Part shown: positions 30,124 through 41,533 of the stretch, in pieces
Numbering within the stretch: the first letter of the stretch is position 1
Layout of the letters: every line of letters starts with the position of its first letter
Assembly (NCBI GenBank): GCA_006386115.1
Contig: VFIW01000129.1
Coordinates: 51,095-115,094 of the forward strand
Direction of reading: 5' to 3'
Origin: Globisporangium splendens
Lineage: Eukaryota; Oomycota; Peronosporomycetes; Pythiales; Pythiaceae
DNA length: 64,000 nt
Notes under the pieces: generated by a model
Databases searched by the model: none
Told to the model about the DNA's origin: nothing
Seen by the model: only the letters and a program-made list of their open reading frames with translations
Program-made: the position numbers and the translations under genes

Positions 30124-33100
30124 GGGCGGGGCCTCCTACTGGCCCGGAAAAGAGGACTGTGGACGTTGTGGAGACACAGGACTCTGGCCCCCATGTGCAT
30201 CAAGCACATGCAGTTTCCACTATGAGTGAGAAGAGTGTCAGTCAAACGTCAAGTTTGATCGTTCACAAAGTTCATGTAGACGGTATTGCAACGCCTCTAC
30301 GAGCTTTGGTTGACACTGGTGCGTCGAACAACTTTGTTCGAAATGAAGTGATCGTCAGGCATGGTGTCTTCGTGCCTGATGCGAATGAAGAGAAGACGAT
30401 GATTGTCCGGTTGGCAAATGGGTCAACTGTGAAGATGCCGAAGCGCGTGGTGCGCTTGGCAATCAAGTGTGAAGATTTCCGAGGTGAAGGCGAGTTCATT
30501 TTACTCGACCTCGATGACAAGTTTGACATCATCCTGGGAATGCCGTGGTTGAAGCGTTATCAACCTAGCATTGACTGGATGAATATGAAGATCTCCGTTG
30601 ACAAGTCACGCGATGTTGACTTGTGCTGCACAACAACGGATGAAGTGGTATGGGTGTACACATCTGTGGAAGAGATCCCAGATGGCCCTTGTGATATTGC
30701 GGTGTGCGATGGCCCCCCATGTTCACAAGTGGTACCCATTTTGAAGACGACGAACGGAGGTGGAGCAGTCAGGCGCCAGAAAAAGACTGTCTCCTTTGCC
30801 ATCGACGAGAAGGTTCGCGATGGCGTTGACAAGAGTGGATGGAAGAGGAACAAACACCCTTCCCAAGACAAGAAGACCAGCAAGAGAAGTGTTTCGTCAA
30901 GAGTTTTGAGTACCCCTGATCAAGGTACAAGTGGTAATGACGAAGGGAGTGTCCAAGCACAAGACATTCCAAGCGAGTTTGCGAATATCGCGGTCTACAA
31001 TGAAGAAGGTGACGTGGATGTAATCCGTCACGTGAAGATTGAAAATCCTCCAAGTTCAGCCGAAGAGTTGATTTCCTTGCCGTCGATGAGCAAGAAGACA
31101 CTGGAGCGCAGCCTAACGAGAGGCGATATTGCGCAAGTGTGTGTGATCGTCGAAATGGTCGACGAAGGCTTCGTCAACACAGCATCAAGTGCGGATGCAG
31201 ATGTGTTGGACGAAAAGACACGGAAGGAAAGGTTCGAGGAGCAGTCGTGGGACGCCCTCAAGAAGAACCCCGTGTATGCGCTTGCCAGGGAATACGAAGA
31301 CATTTTCCCTGACAAGGTGCCGGACGAATTGCCATTCGATAGAGGCATTCGTCATGAGATTGATGTACTTCCTGGCACGAAGTACTGCATCACAAGACAG
31401 TGGCCGTTGCCAAAGGAACAAGTCGAGGCAATCGACGAGTTCTTTGCACAACGTGCTAAGGCTGGTCATGTGCGAGAGAGCAAGTCTCCGCATTGCAGCC
31501 CCACTTTCTGTGTGAAGAAGGCAACTGGAGGTTGGCGCATTGTTCACGCTTTCAACAAGCTGAACGACGCGACAATTCCAGCCCAGACTCCGGTTCCACG
31601 CAAGGACATGATCCTTGATGGAATGGTTGGCAGCACCGTCTTTAGTGCTATCGATCTGAAAGATGGGTTCTATCAGATTCGAATGCGCGAGAGCGATGTC
31701 CCACTAACCGCAGTGAGTACCCCGAGTGGTATGCTGTGGGAATGGTTAGTGATGCCACAGGGACTGAAGAATGCTCCTGCGACCTTCAATCGAATGGTCA
31801 CGAACGTTCTTCGTCCTCTGCGAACATTTGCACCAAGTTACTTTGACGATATTTTCGTTCATAGTAAGACCACGAATGGGAAGTCTGATGTCGATGTTCA
31901 TCTCGATCATCTTCGTCAAGTTTTCCAGGTCATGCGTGAGAATAAACTCTACGCAAACTTGAAGAAGTGCATGTTCTTCGCCCCCGAGATCCCTGTTCTC
32001 GGTTGTTTTGTGGGCAAGAGCGGTGTTCGAGTCGATCCGGAGAAGGTCAAAGCTATTGACGATTGGCCTGTGCCAAAGAATGTCAAACAGCTGCGACAAT
32101 GGTTGGGTCTAGCCAACTACTTGCACAAGTACACGCGCAATTATGCAGCGTTGGTGCAATCCCTCACACAGCTCTTGAAGAAAGACGTTGAGTGGAAGTG
32201 GTCGAAAGACCATCAGACGGCGTTCGAAGAAGTCAAGAGGAGTCTTCGAGAAGCTCCCGTGTTGGCTCTGCCAAACCACGACAAGCCGTTCCACGTCGTC
32301 TGTGATGCGAGCGACTATGCCATCGGTTGCGCCTTAATGCAACACGATGATGAGGGTCACGAGCGAGTTGTGTCGTATCAGTCACGACAACTCCGACCCG
32401 CAGAACGGAACTGCCCAGTTCATGACAAGGAACTTCTGGCGATGAAGTATTCTTTGGTCAAGTTCCGTGTGTATCTGCTTGGCGAGGAGCGCTTTGCTAT
32501 CTACACTGATCACGCATCTCTGCGTACGGCAGTGAAGACTCCTCATTTGTCGCAAAGAATGGCGAGATGGTTCTCCTTCTTTGCAGAGTACAACTTCGTT
32601 GTACACTACAAGCCAGGCAAGACGAACATCTTAGCCGATGCGCTGTCAAGACGTCCGGATTACGATCCGAAGACCAAGAGTGAGGACACGGACGGAGCGT
32701 GTCGACTCTGTGAAGATGTTCAAGCGATCGCGGTGCGAGCTGCGACTACAGTGCGAGAAGAGATCGTCGAAGGGTACAAGTCTGACGAAACATGTCAGGA
32801 CTTGCTGAAGTACTTCAAGGACCCTTCGGACAAAGCACTGCAAGGTCTTCCGTCGCGCACAAGATCGCGAGTTCACCGCTTCCGAGTACACAATGGGTTG
32901 TTGTACTATGCGGTTGAACAAGGGGATACAGCAAGGATTGTTGTTCCCAACGACGAAGGTCTGCGTCATCGACTCTTGTATGAGTACCATGACAGTCCTT
33001 CGGGTGGCCATCTCGGACGCGAGAAAACGTTTCTCAGTCTTTCCCGGGATTACTACTGGCCACACATGTACAAGTGGGTGCGCAAGTATGTGAGGACTTG

Positions 33101-33779
33101 CGAGATCTGCCAACGAGCGAAACCCTCTGGTTCCACGCAGGCACCACTTCGTTCATTGGCTGTCCCATCGGACAGTTGGAAGTCTGTGAGTATGGATTTC
33201 ATATTCGGACTTCCAAGAGACACACATGGACGCAATGGCATCCTTGTGTTTGTGGACCGATTCAGCAAGATGGTTCATCTTGCGCCTGTTTCGGACAAGA
33301 TCTCTGCTGAGAAGACTGCCAAGGTCTTTGTAGACGTCGTATTCCGTCTACACGGACTACCAGTCGAGATCGTGTCTGACCGTGACACCCGTTTCACGTC
33401 CAAGTTCTGGCGTGCACTGTTCGGACTTCTGGACACCAAGTTGTCCATGTCAACAGCGGCACACCCTGAAACGGACGGTCAAACAGAGCGAGTGAATCGT
33501 GTCCTCGAAGACGTGTTGCGCAGCTACGCAACGTCTTTCAAAGAGTGGAGTGAGTTTCTCCCTCTTGCCGAGTTTGCGTTGAACAACTCCACGCATGTCT
33601 CGACAGGTCACTCTCCATTTTATGTGAACTACGGCATTCACCCTCGAGTGCCTGCTTCCATAATGGGTGAGGTCTCTACCTTAAGTGGGGGAGGGACTCC
33701 GGCTCATGGTAACAAGCCGAAGTCGTCTTACGACCTGACCTTTCGTATCGCGCTCGATGCAGGTCTTCACATACTCTAA
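29964..33779 (+). CDS. Pol polyprotein of the gypsy element (C-terminus replaced by read-through)
   Basis: Open -1 frame relative to gag. Pol-like sequence becomes clear after ~30230. The aspartic protease has ALVDTGASNNF (about 30304). The reverse transcriptase has the polymerase box SYFDDIFVHS (about 31837), RNase H has FHVVCDASDYAIGCAL (about 32290) and a His-His-Cys-Cys zinc region (HLGREK...TCEICQRAK) precedes the integrase. The core catalytic acids lie in SVSMDFIFG, VSDRDTRF and the Glu of HPETDGQTERVN. Codons after ~33734 read antisense Crypton, so the normal end, probably including the tail that guides targeting, is absent. No stop or frameshift was seen before that, so the truncation appears recent relative to coding decay. 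Confidence 0.8.
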   Translation: MFPLREAGSHCSELQGVFAGSANDTGCSFEQPRSFLRSSVRAVTWAKKREWTVGAGPPTGPEKRTVDVVETQDSGPHVHQAHAVSTMSEKSVSQTSSLIVHKVHVDGIATPLRALVDTGASNNFVRNEVIVRHGVFVPDANEEKTMIVRLANGSTVKMPKRVVRLAIKCEDFRGEGEFILLDLDDKFDIILGMPWLKRYQPSIDWMNMKISVDKSRDVDLCCTTTDEVVWVYTSVEEIPDGPCDIAVCDGPPCSQVVPILKTTNGGGAVRRQKKTVSFAIDEKVRDGVDKSGWKRNKHPSQDKKTSKRSVSSRVLSTPDQGTSGNDEGSVQAQDIPSEFANIAVYNEEGDVDVIRHVKIENPPSSAEELISLPSMSKKTLERSLTRGDIAQVCVIVEMVDEGFVNTASSADADVLDEKTRKERFEEQSWDALKKNPVYALAREYEDIFPDKVPDELPFDRGIRHEIDVLPGTKYCITRQWPLPKEQVEAIDEFFAQRAKAGHVRESKSPHCSPTFCVKKATGGWRIVHAFNKLNDATIPAQTPVPRKDMILDGMVGSTVFSAIDLKDGFYQIRMRESDVPLTAVSTPSGMLWEWLVMPQGLKNAPATFNRMVTNVLRPLRTFAPSYFDDIFVHSKTTNGKSDVDVHLDHLRQVFQVMRENKLYANLKKCMFFAPEIPVLGCFVGKSGVRVDPEKVKAIDDWPVPKNVKQLRQWLGLANYLHKYTRNYAALVQSLTQLLKKDVEWKWSKDHQTAFEEVKRSLREAPVLALPNHDKPFHVVCDASDYAIGCALMQHDDEGHERVVSYQSRQLRPAERNCPVHDKELLAMKYSLVKFRVYLLGEERFAIYTDHASLRTAVKTPHLSQRMARWFSFFAEYNFVVHYKPGKTNILADALSRRPDYDPKTKSEDTDGACRLCEDVQAIAVRAATTVREEIVEGYKSDETCQDLLKYFKDPSDKALQGLPSRTRSRVHRFRVHNGLLYYAVEQGDTARIVVPNDEGLRHRLLYEYHDSPSGGHLGREKTFLSLSRDYYWPHMYKWVRKYVRTCEICQRAKPSGSTQAPLRSLAVPSDSWKSVSMDFIFGLPRDTHGRNGILVFVDRFSKMVHLAPVSDKISAEKTAKVFVDVVFRLHGLPVEIVSDRDTRFTSKFWRALFGLLDTKLSMSTAAHPETDGQTERVNRVLEDVLRSYATSFKEWSEFLPLAEFALNNSTHVSTGHSPFYVNYGIHPRVPASIMGEVSTLSGGGTPAHGNKPKSSYDLTFRIALDAGLHIL

Positions 33780-33875
33780 ACTTACCTCCTCGGCGCCGAG
33801 AAACCTCCCGAAAGCTTTGACGGCAGTTGCTTTTGCGCGCTTGGTGTTGCCAGGCTGAAGCTCGTCCAAACCCAT
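33735..33875 (-). mobile_element. Crypton N-terminal fragment, separated from the rest by the gypsy insertion
   Basis: From ATG 33875 the minus strand reads MGLDELQPGNTKRAKATAVKA, then AEEVSLEYVKTCIERD, the start of an oomycete-type Crypton recombinase. The next residues expected of the family are found 5.4 kb away at 28304 (LARHSAMQYYWQ). A short stretch between the two is lost. A possible promoter lies at 34020-34090. Confidence 0.7.
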
Positions 33876-35338
33876 GGTCGCTGCGACGGAGAAAGTGCAA
33901 ATATGCAAGTGATACGTTGTTCTCTTTGTTTTAGAATGGCCATACACATATTTTTGGTCTGCCTCCGGCCAAACACGTCGGAGGGACTGGTGCGCCATAC
34001 TTACCTAAACCTACAGCATATGATTGGTCGAAATTATTCGTGTATTTCATTTAATTGGCTATATATATCACATGCGATTGTTATTGGCTGTACGTGCCGA
34101 TACGAAATGCAAGTGGTGTCGGAGATACGGTGATATTCATCCATATTCAGCGAATGACCGCTACTTCTACGTAGGTTAGTGCAGCGTGTCCTAACGGACA
34201 CACAGCAGAAATGAAGTCATGGAAGGAAAAGGGAAAAACCTAATGGTGCAGACGACATGATGCTGCGACCATAGTTTTTCCGTGGACATTCATGATTATA
34301 TGGCTGGTTAGAACGCTGCACGCCGATCAACATACATTTTGTCATGTAGCTGTTTCCTGATCGGTTTTCCCTGTGGTTAATTTTGTTGGACTGGAGATGT
34401 ATCGCTAGGTCAGAGATCGGTGGAAACTGGGCGAAGTATGGTGTCTGTTCGATCTCAGTTGTGTTCAAGTTGCGACTGGATCGTTCGAGTACAACACCTG
34501 ATCCCATGAGAACCACGTCATGCTGCGTAGCACCCTTTTTGAGCGAGGATGTACTGGGTTCCGATGGCGATTTTTATCATTTTGGCTGCGCGTTTTACTT
34601 GCAGCCATCTGTAGCGAATTATCGTTGTTTGTTTACCCATCTGCTCCCTGTGATTCTGCGCTGTTTGTACCATCGCAAAGCCATCAGCACCTATATTCGT
34701 GGCACCAGATGAGTGGAACTGTTTGTGCTGGAGGCGCCTCCTAATTCCGCCCTCTTGTTTTGGTCGTTTCCCAGACCAAGTCACGATACAGAGCAAACCA
34801 AAAACACAAACTTACTTCCCGCTAGATCGTTGTTGAGAATGACAATGCGCTTTGGTGCTGTGTTTGTATCCAATCCAAAAGGCTGATCAGAAGCCAACAG
34901 AAACACGGTCAAACGAAAACGGCTGGTCATGATCACTCCGTTTGCATCGCATTGAAGTGGGTCGCTCTGGTTAATATCGATGACCCCAACGCTGATGCGT
35001 GAGTCGTTTCTTGCGCAATGACCGTTCCCTGTACAGTACCGTACTGCACAAAAGCAAAAAGTGTAAAATAACCTATTGCAAAGAAACATAAACAACAATA
35101 TTTTACTTGCAAAGGTGTGTGATTTATTTAATGTAAACAACGCAACTGTAAACCATCATTCATCCCTATCTTCCATTGTCGCTCCTATATTCGGTACGTT
35201 CGGGATCTTCACCCGCCCTTGAACGGTGAACCTGCCCGCCCGACCCGCCTGCTCGACCCGCCCGCATTTGCCGCGCGCGCCTCCACTCGCCACACTAAAC
35301 GCCTTTAGACATTGGAAAGCGGCAGTAAACAGCACACA
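33876..35338. other. Region upstream of Nup155 and of the Crypton start
   Basis: 1.46 kb. ATTGG boxes occur at 34023, 34054 (followed by TATATATAT) and 34083. The part 34140-34800 has only weak frames. One exon-like piece (34814-35041) is listed separately. GC content rises sharply at about 35200, just before the Nup155 start. Confidence 0.5.
34814..35041 (-). other. Orphan exon-like segment
   Basis: On the minus strand a TTTTGTGCAG acceptor-like sequence leads into an open stretch encoding RYCTGNGHCARNDSRISV, then FRLTVFLLASDQPFGLD and APKRIVILNNDLAGS, closing at a strong GTAAGT donor at about 34814. The amphipathic, Cys-containing composition is protein-like. I find no neighbouring exons and no family match. 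It may be a relic or part of an unmodelled secreted-protein gene. Confidence 0.3.
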
Positions 35339-38300
35339 ATGGGCGAGCCGCAGACGACGGATGAGGCGCAGCGCACGCAGCGGCTGCTCAAGGGGCTGGC
35401 GGACGCCAAGAACCGCGTAGACCAGGTCGCGCGTGAGGACGCACAGTACCCGGACCTCTACGACCAGCTCGCGAACCAGTCCGAGCCGCAGAACTACTTC
35501 TTCGAGCCATACGCGACACAGTGGTGCCCGCAAATCGTGAAGAAGGGCAACGTCATCCCGCTGCCGGGCGTCATCGCCACGTCGCTCGAGGACACCAAGT
35601 CCATCACGCTCTCGGGGCTGCTCCATGCTATCGACTACGCGTGGACGTCGGTGGACACGCGGCTGTTTCTGTGGAACTACAAGGCGCGCGGCAAGTTTGC
35701 CGTGTTTGAGTTCGACCAGGCCGTCGTCGCCGTCGGCATCTGCATGAAGCCCGCGCCGGGCGTGTTCACAGACAAAGTGCAGCACGTGCTCGTCGTGGCC
35801 ACGACCGTCGAAGTGCTCCTGGTCGCGGTGTTGTACGAGAACAACGATCCGCAGGGCGGCGCCGTCAAGCTGCAGCGCACGAAGCTGAGCGTGAGTACCG
35901 ACAATTGCGTCGTGAGACGCATCGTGACGACGCGTAATGGCCGCATCTTCTTTGGTGGATCGGACGGATCCGTGTACGAGTTCCTGTACGGTCCCGACGC
36001 CGAGAGCAGCAGCGCGATCCCGTTTTTCAACAAACCGTGCAAGAAGATCGCGCACACGTCGACGTATGCCGCGTACCTGCCGTCGTTCCTCATGGGTCTC
36101 ACGAGCTCCCCGGGAAAGATTTTAGAGTTCGCGAACGACGAAGAGCGCCAGATTCTGTACTCGCTGCACGAAAATGGCCACATCACGCTGTTCGACCAGG
36201 GTGTGTCGGGCGAGGACACGAAGGTCGTGTGCTCGTTGAATTTACTTGAAGCCGGCGCCAAGTACGCGCGCGAGAACCGACGCACGCGTGTGTCGTGCCC
36301 TGATGAGCGTCTGTTCCAGAACGCGAACATGCAGATCGTGTCGCTCGCAGTGATCCCGCGGGAAGAGTCTGCGTTCGTCAATCTAGTCGCCGTCGCGTCC
36401 AACGCGATCCGATTCTACATTACAGTGTACTCGCGACGCACGTACACGGTCGGCAACGCGATTCCTCGCACGAAACGCCCGAGCCGACTCGAGATCGTGT
36501 ACATCCGCTTGCCGCCGCCTGCGATCTCGCTTGCGGATGCGCCGCCCTACCACAGCAAGGAAGGCATGCAGCCAGGATATGCGCCAGGGAAGTCGCCGTC
36601 CTCGGTGCACGTGTCGTTCCACCGCAAGGGTGTGTTTTTGGCCGTCGATGGCAGAAAAGATCAGCAAGATCAGCTTGTCGGGATCGCACACGACCCGATT
36701 ACGACGTCTATTCCTACGCAGACGACCTCGCGCAAGCCCACTATTCGCGAATCGGTCTCGCTTGATTCGTGCATCGGCAAGGTCGTGGAGATCAAGGAGC
36801 TGGATCTGAACGAGCAAACGACCTCGACGGACGTGTCGGCCGGTGCGGCGCGTAATGGCTCGAAGCGTTCGTTTGACGAGATGTCGAATGGAAGTAATGA
36901 TGCTGTCTCGATCGCTGGCGAGATGGCGCTGCAATACTCGCAACCTTCGCGCCATTTCCTGTGTCTGACGAACGCCGGTATCCAAGTGTTCAAAAAGATC
37001 CGTCCAATTGATCAGCTACATCGCATTCTCCTGCTCTCGAGAGGAAGCGAGCTCAAGGCTTCGCTTGCGCCGTTCATCCGATGCTTCGGTGAGATTCAAG
37101 TCTGCTGCATGCTCATCGCGCTCGCGTGTGGTGTACAAAGCGACCCGCTTACGAGCGAGACGACGGCTGCGTCACTTGTTGGCCGTCGAACTGGAGTCAA
37201 GAGCGACGACTACATCTACACGGCGGCAATGCAAGGTATCTTCGAATGTGGTCAAGGAAACGCTGCCAGCGTGGATAACGCAGGGCAAATGGAGTCTGCG
37301 AGCATGAGTACGAGAATCGTGTTGACGACGGAGTTTGGCTTTTCTTACCAGCACGACGGCCTCGTGATGTTTGTAACTCGTCTCCTGCGACCGCTCTGGT
37401 GCCTGAAATCGATCGGTAAGCGTGTCGTCGTCCGTGTGCCTGGCAGTTCTTCCAAGTCGTCGGATCAAGCTGGCGCTACTGTCACGTACGAGACTGTGCA
37501 TTCCGTTGAGAAGCTCGATGAGATTCGTGAGATTTTGTTCCAGCTTCGCCAGCTCATGGAAAGTGCGGGTCCGTATGCAGTTTCCATTAGCAGTGGCTCT
37601 GTCTTGGAGAACAATGCGGGTGTCGACGGGTTGGGTGAAGGCGATGCTTTCTCTCGTGTTTCCGAGCTAGCGAGTCGATACCAAAAGAACCGAACAGAAG
37701 AACAGTTGCAGCGAGAAATGCGGTTCAAGGCCGAGCAGCGATCGCTGTACTATGTGTACCAGTTGGTGCTGCGAAGCATCGAAGGCATTTCGCTGTTGCG
37801 CATTGCGTTGGACTACAAGGTGTCTCTTGAAGAGCCGCTCGCTCGTTTGAGCTTCAGTGATTTTGTCTCTACTGCTGAGGGTACTACAGCTGCAAAGGTG
37901 ATGATCAAATCACTGATGCGTGGTAGAAACGAGAACAACCAGTACCTTATCAAGCAACTTCGCGAGCAATGTCCATCGTTTTTCTCCGTCGCTGATCTGT
38001 GGCACTACCAAGGGTACAAGAGTCTGGCGATGGCGAAACTGAGCGCACCAAGCGCTCGCAAGGCATACCTGAAGGAATCGCTTTCCCAGTTCCTGAATTC
38101 GTGCCATATGTGGGACACTGAGGATTGCATTGAAGTTCTCCAGGGTATTTGCGATGATTACGCTCTCCTCAACTTTTACGAAGGAGCTGTGAAGCTCTCG
38201 CTTGCATGTGCCAAGAACTTCCACGATGCAGCTGCTTCTGATCTGAGTGGGGCCAAGCTGACCTGGAAGCGAAACTGTTTCGGCTGCATTCTCCTGACGC

Positions 38301-39842
38301 TTCAGCGGGTGTTGAATAGTGACAAAGCACAGAAGTCTGGCCAGAGCCCGCAATCAATAGACGATATGGTCAGTCTCGACGAAGAAACGCGAAGCAAATA
38401 CGTAGAAGAGATCTTGCATTTCGCGCTCGCGTCTGAAGATGGCGAGTTTCATGAGCTTTTGTACACATGGTTGTTTGAGAACGGCCATTCCCAGTTGCTG
38501 ACGTCGATTCGATCGCCGTTTATTGAAGATTTCCTGAAAGAGAAAGATCAAGACTTGCTGATCAAGCTGTACATGGATCAGCAAAAGTACTTGGTCGCCG
38601 CGAAGGTGTGGTGGTCTCGTGCCCATGAGGACAACAGCGACGAGGACAATGGCGTGGCTCTTGAGAGCAATCCTGACATTGTCAAGCGTCAATACTACGT
38701 TTCTAAGGCGCTTGGGTGCTTGAAGAGTTTGGAAGAAGTCGGAGAAGCAGCAGATGCAGCCCGTGAAGTGCGCGATGTGCTGGATGTTCTCCAACTGCAA
38801 GTGCGTGTGCTGAAGGCGCTGGAGCAGAGTACGATTGAGTTGGAAGCATCTATGAATCCTGACGAAGATGAATTGCGTGAGCGTAAAGACGACCTCAAGA
38901 TGCTGACGTTCAAGATCTTCGATGCGTCGACGTTGTACAACCAGTTTGCTGCGAAATACGATATGTGGTCCGAGTGCCTGCACATCATCCACTCGTGCAA
39001 TTCCGAAGAAGCCGACGTGGTTGCCTCGTTGTGGCGAAAGATTATTTTCAGTATCGTTCCACCATCGTCTAGCAACCCAGAATTTAACGCGTGGCGAGCG
39101 GACCAGTGCGAAACTGCTGGTCTGTCTGCCCAGTTCAGCGGCATGACCTCGTTTGAGAGCGGTCTCTGGATCGGTCAATTGCAAGGCAAGGTGCTCCGAC
39201 TGGGCAAGACGCTTTACTATAGTGGTGATGATTCTCATGGTGGCTCGACGGCGTCTGCTCTCGGTGGATTCGTGTTCCCAGTTGGCTTCCTGGCCAAGCA
39301 GTTGGAGCAAGTCTCGTCGTGGTATTTGCGCTTGACCCAACGGCCATCGTATGCTGCTGGGATCACGTCGTCGTCGTCATCGTCCATTGATGCCACGACG
39401 TTCAACTGGGTCCTGAAGATGTTCTTGGACGTCGGCGTGCCGTACCGCGTCCTGTTGAGCTACTACGAACAGATCTACCGTGAACAGGGCAGTTTGACAT
39501 GGACGCTGCACCTGTTGCAGTCCATGTTTGCAATGATCACGCTGTGGAAGAAGCATGCGATTTCTCCTCGCGCAGGAAAGAATCAACTTGCCGATTTCGC
39601 TGCTTGCTGCCCTCACCTCGTGGACCTGTGCGACGACTTTATCACCGATCTCAAGGCAATCCCATTAGGTAAGTTCTTTATCTTGTTTGTCTTGTCCAGC
39701 ACATTGTGTCGTATACGACCATGGAAACTCATCGCAATCTTGTATGCTACGTTGTCCAGATGAACACATTGACGCGTCGACGCTCTTGGAGCAATACCGA
39801 CGCCTGAAGAGCGATTTGCTCACCTTCCGCAACCTCATGTAG
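35339..39842 (+). CDS. NUP155: Nucleoporin Nup155/Nup170
   Basis: Exons 35339-39668 and 39760-39842, 1470 residues, close to the usual ~1390-1500. Nup155 is an inner-ring scaffold nucleoporin that links the pore to the membrane. The N-terminal third is a beta-propeller: LSGLLHAIDYAWTSVDTRLFLWNY near residue 85, NGRIFFGGSDGSVYEFLY near 203, and DEERQILYSLHENGHITLFD. The C-terminal two thirds are alpha-helical stacks with the family pattern LRIALDYKVSLEE, and PLARLSFSDFVST further on. The last exon supplies LLEQYRRLKSDLL and the stop. ATG 35339 is the first methionine; the intron near the 3' end has a GTAAGTTC donor. Confidence 0.93.
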
Positions 39843-40149
39843 GCGAAGAAACGATAGTGTAAACGAGAAGACGAACGAAGAAAAACGGCAAGCAACCTGG
39901 ACGGCATCTAGCGATTCAACAAGTAAAAAGGATGGACGTGGTGATGCCATGTTTGCCAAGGAAGGAGACACCACTTTCCAGGTCTGCGCCAACACTCTCT
40001 TCAGAAATTACGAATAAATTACACGTTGCTGTCTTTTTTTTCTTTTTCTAGGCGTCTGTTGTCATCGTCGCTCTCCATGCTGCGCGCGCGTTTTGTGCCG
40101 AAAATGCGCAGCGATGGGACTCATTGTACTCGTCTTTTTGCAGGTACTT
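39843..40149. other. Convergent 3' flanks
   Basis: 307 bases between the ends of Nup155 and the ArfGAP gene. A/T-rich with a T-run near 40033; nothing else seen. Confidence 0.5.
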
Positions 40150-41533
40150 TTAAAACTTCTGCAGCGCGAGGCGCAAGTGCAGTGCTCCCGCTTCGACGAG
40201 CTCTTCGCAGGAGCTGCCGCGCTTTTTCTTGCCAACGCCGACCGAGAGCGCGGTCTGTTTGACCATGGACCCGAGTCCCTTGATCGGTCGGTACACGACG
40301 CCGGCCACGCCTCTGCCAACGCCCTTGGCGAACCCTCCGATGCCATCCTGCTTGGCGCCCTTGATCGGATCCTTCCACACGCCCGTGATGCCCTTGTACA
40401 AGCCTTTGCCCATGCCCTCGGCTCCTGCAACCATGTGCTCGCCGAAATTATGGGCCCACTCGCGCGGCATCAGCACCTGGTACCAGTCATCCACAGTCTC
40501 CTCCGTCGTCGTCGTCCTGAGAAGCGGCGCGAGACTCGGCGCGTCGATCACGGCGCGGCCCATCGCGCGGTCCGAGCTGATCTTGTTGTGGTCAAAGACC
40601 TCGGCGATGAGCGGCGACGTGCCGTCCCACGAGAGCATGAGCGTCTGGTTCCAGTGCGGGTTCACATTGTTGTTGATCCGCGTGCTCGTGATCGACTGCT
40701 CGCCCAAGTGGAACGTCACGTACGGATCGCATTTGCCATTGATGTCGACACCCGCGAGGTTCGCGCCTTCGACGAGCTCAATCGTGAGCACGCCGACGTA
40801 CTCGACCATGCCGTGATTCGTTGGCGTTGGAACAGTAGCGCCACCCACGGACGCTGGACTGGACGCCGCAAGCATCGTCGAGGATGCTGATGGTGACAGA
40901 TTCGTTGTCGACGACGACGAGCCGCCCGAGGACACAGCGTGCTGCTTCTTCTTGCTCGGACTGGTCTTGAAGAGCTCATCCTCGTACTTGGCGCGAATGT
41001 ACCGCTCGCGCTCGGTCCGCGGTGTTGTGGTGTTGGGCTTTTCGAACGCTTCGGGCACCGAGTACTCCATTATCTCGTTGAGCTTAACATTGCCCACGGA
41101 TTCCGCGACTTGAACTTGCGCAACCTGTGTGCAAATGCGTCAGTCCAATTTAGTTAATCCATGAAGGGCGGCTTCACTACGCCAAAGATGTAGAAAGGAG
41201 CATGGCGTACCGTCCACTTGTCGAGCGTGCAGCTGAGCACAAAGGAAACGTGCACGCCCAAAGAGCGATGCACACCGGCGCACTGTGTGCAGATAAAGCA
41301 GCCGTGCGTGACCGACGCCCATCTAAAGAGAAATGCAAACGTGACGCCATCATGCGTGTGTCAGTCGGTATCAGCAACCGTCGGGAATCAGTGGCTAGTG
41401 AGAGGGTGACGCACTTTGGACTGGCCGCATTGCAATCCGCGCAATTCGCATTCTCTGGACGACTCAGCAGGTCCATCACGTGCTGTTTGGTGGCGGCGTC
41501 GCCATCGACCGCAGCATTACTCCCGTTCGACAT
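40150..41533 (-). CDS. ArfGAP-C2 protein with VPS13-like glycine-rich tail
   Basis: Exons 41533-41415, 41322-41211 and 41124-40150, 401 residues. An ArfGAP zinc finger spans residues ~15-125: CADC, then CFIC and TQC (the C-x2-C-x16-C-x2-C spacing), with the catalytic Arg in GVHRSLGVH. This domain stimulates GTP hydrolysis on Arf proteins at membranes. A C2 domain follows (~185-290): [27 protein letters not shown] keeps the Asp residues of calcium/lipid loops, and NPHWNQTL matches the standard core. The tail repeats short Gly/Lys units ([42 protein letters not shown]), resembling the C-terminal glycine-rich amphipathic part of VPS13/ATG2. ArfGAP plus C2 is known (AGD12-like plant proteins); I am not aware of the added tail. 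Confidence 0.85.

Larger units (their letters stand above)
28305..33734 (+). mobile_element. Ty3/gypsy LTR retrotransposon, 3'-truncated, inserted in the Crypton
   Basis: The order is 5' LTR (28305-28954), primer-binding site (28957), gag with a CCHC knuckle, then protease, reverse transcriptase, RNase H and integrase: the Ty3/gypsy arrangement. Coding similarity ends near 33734, within the integrase C-terminal tail. Beyond that the sequence is the N-terminal part of the Crypton on the other strand. The end of integrase and the 3' LTR are therefore missing, apparently removed together with a small piece of Crypton, so no target-site duplication can be checked on the right. The element runs opposite to the Crypton it interrupts. 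Confidence 0.8.

Noticed and set aside
38354..39340. 328-codon minus-strand frame
   Set aside because: Antisense shadow of Nup155 with no domain pattern.
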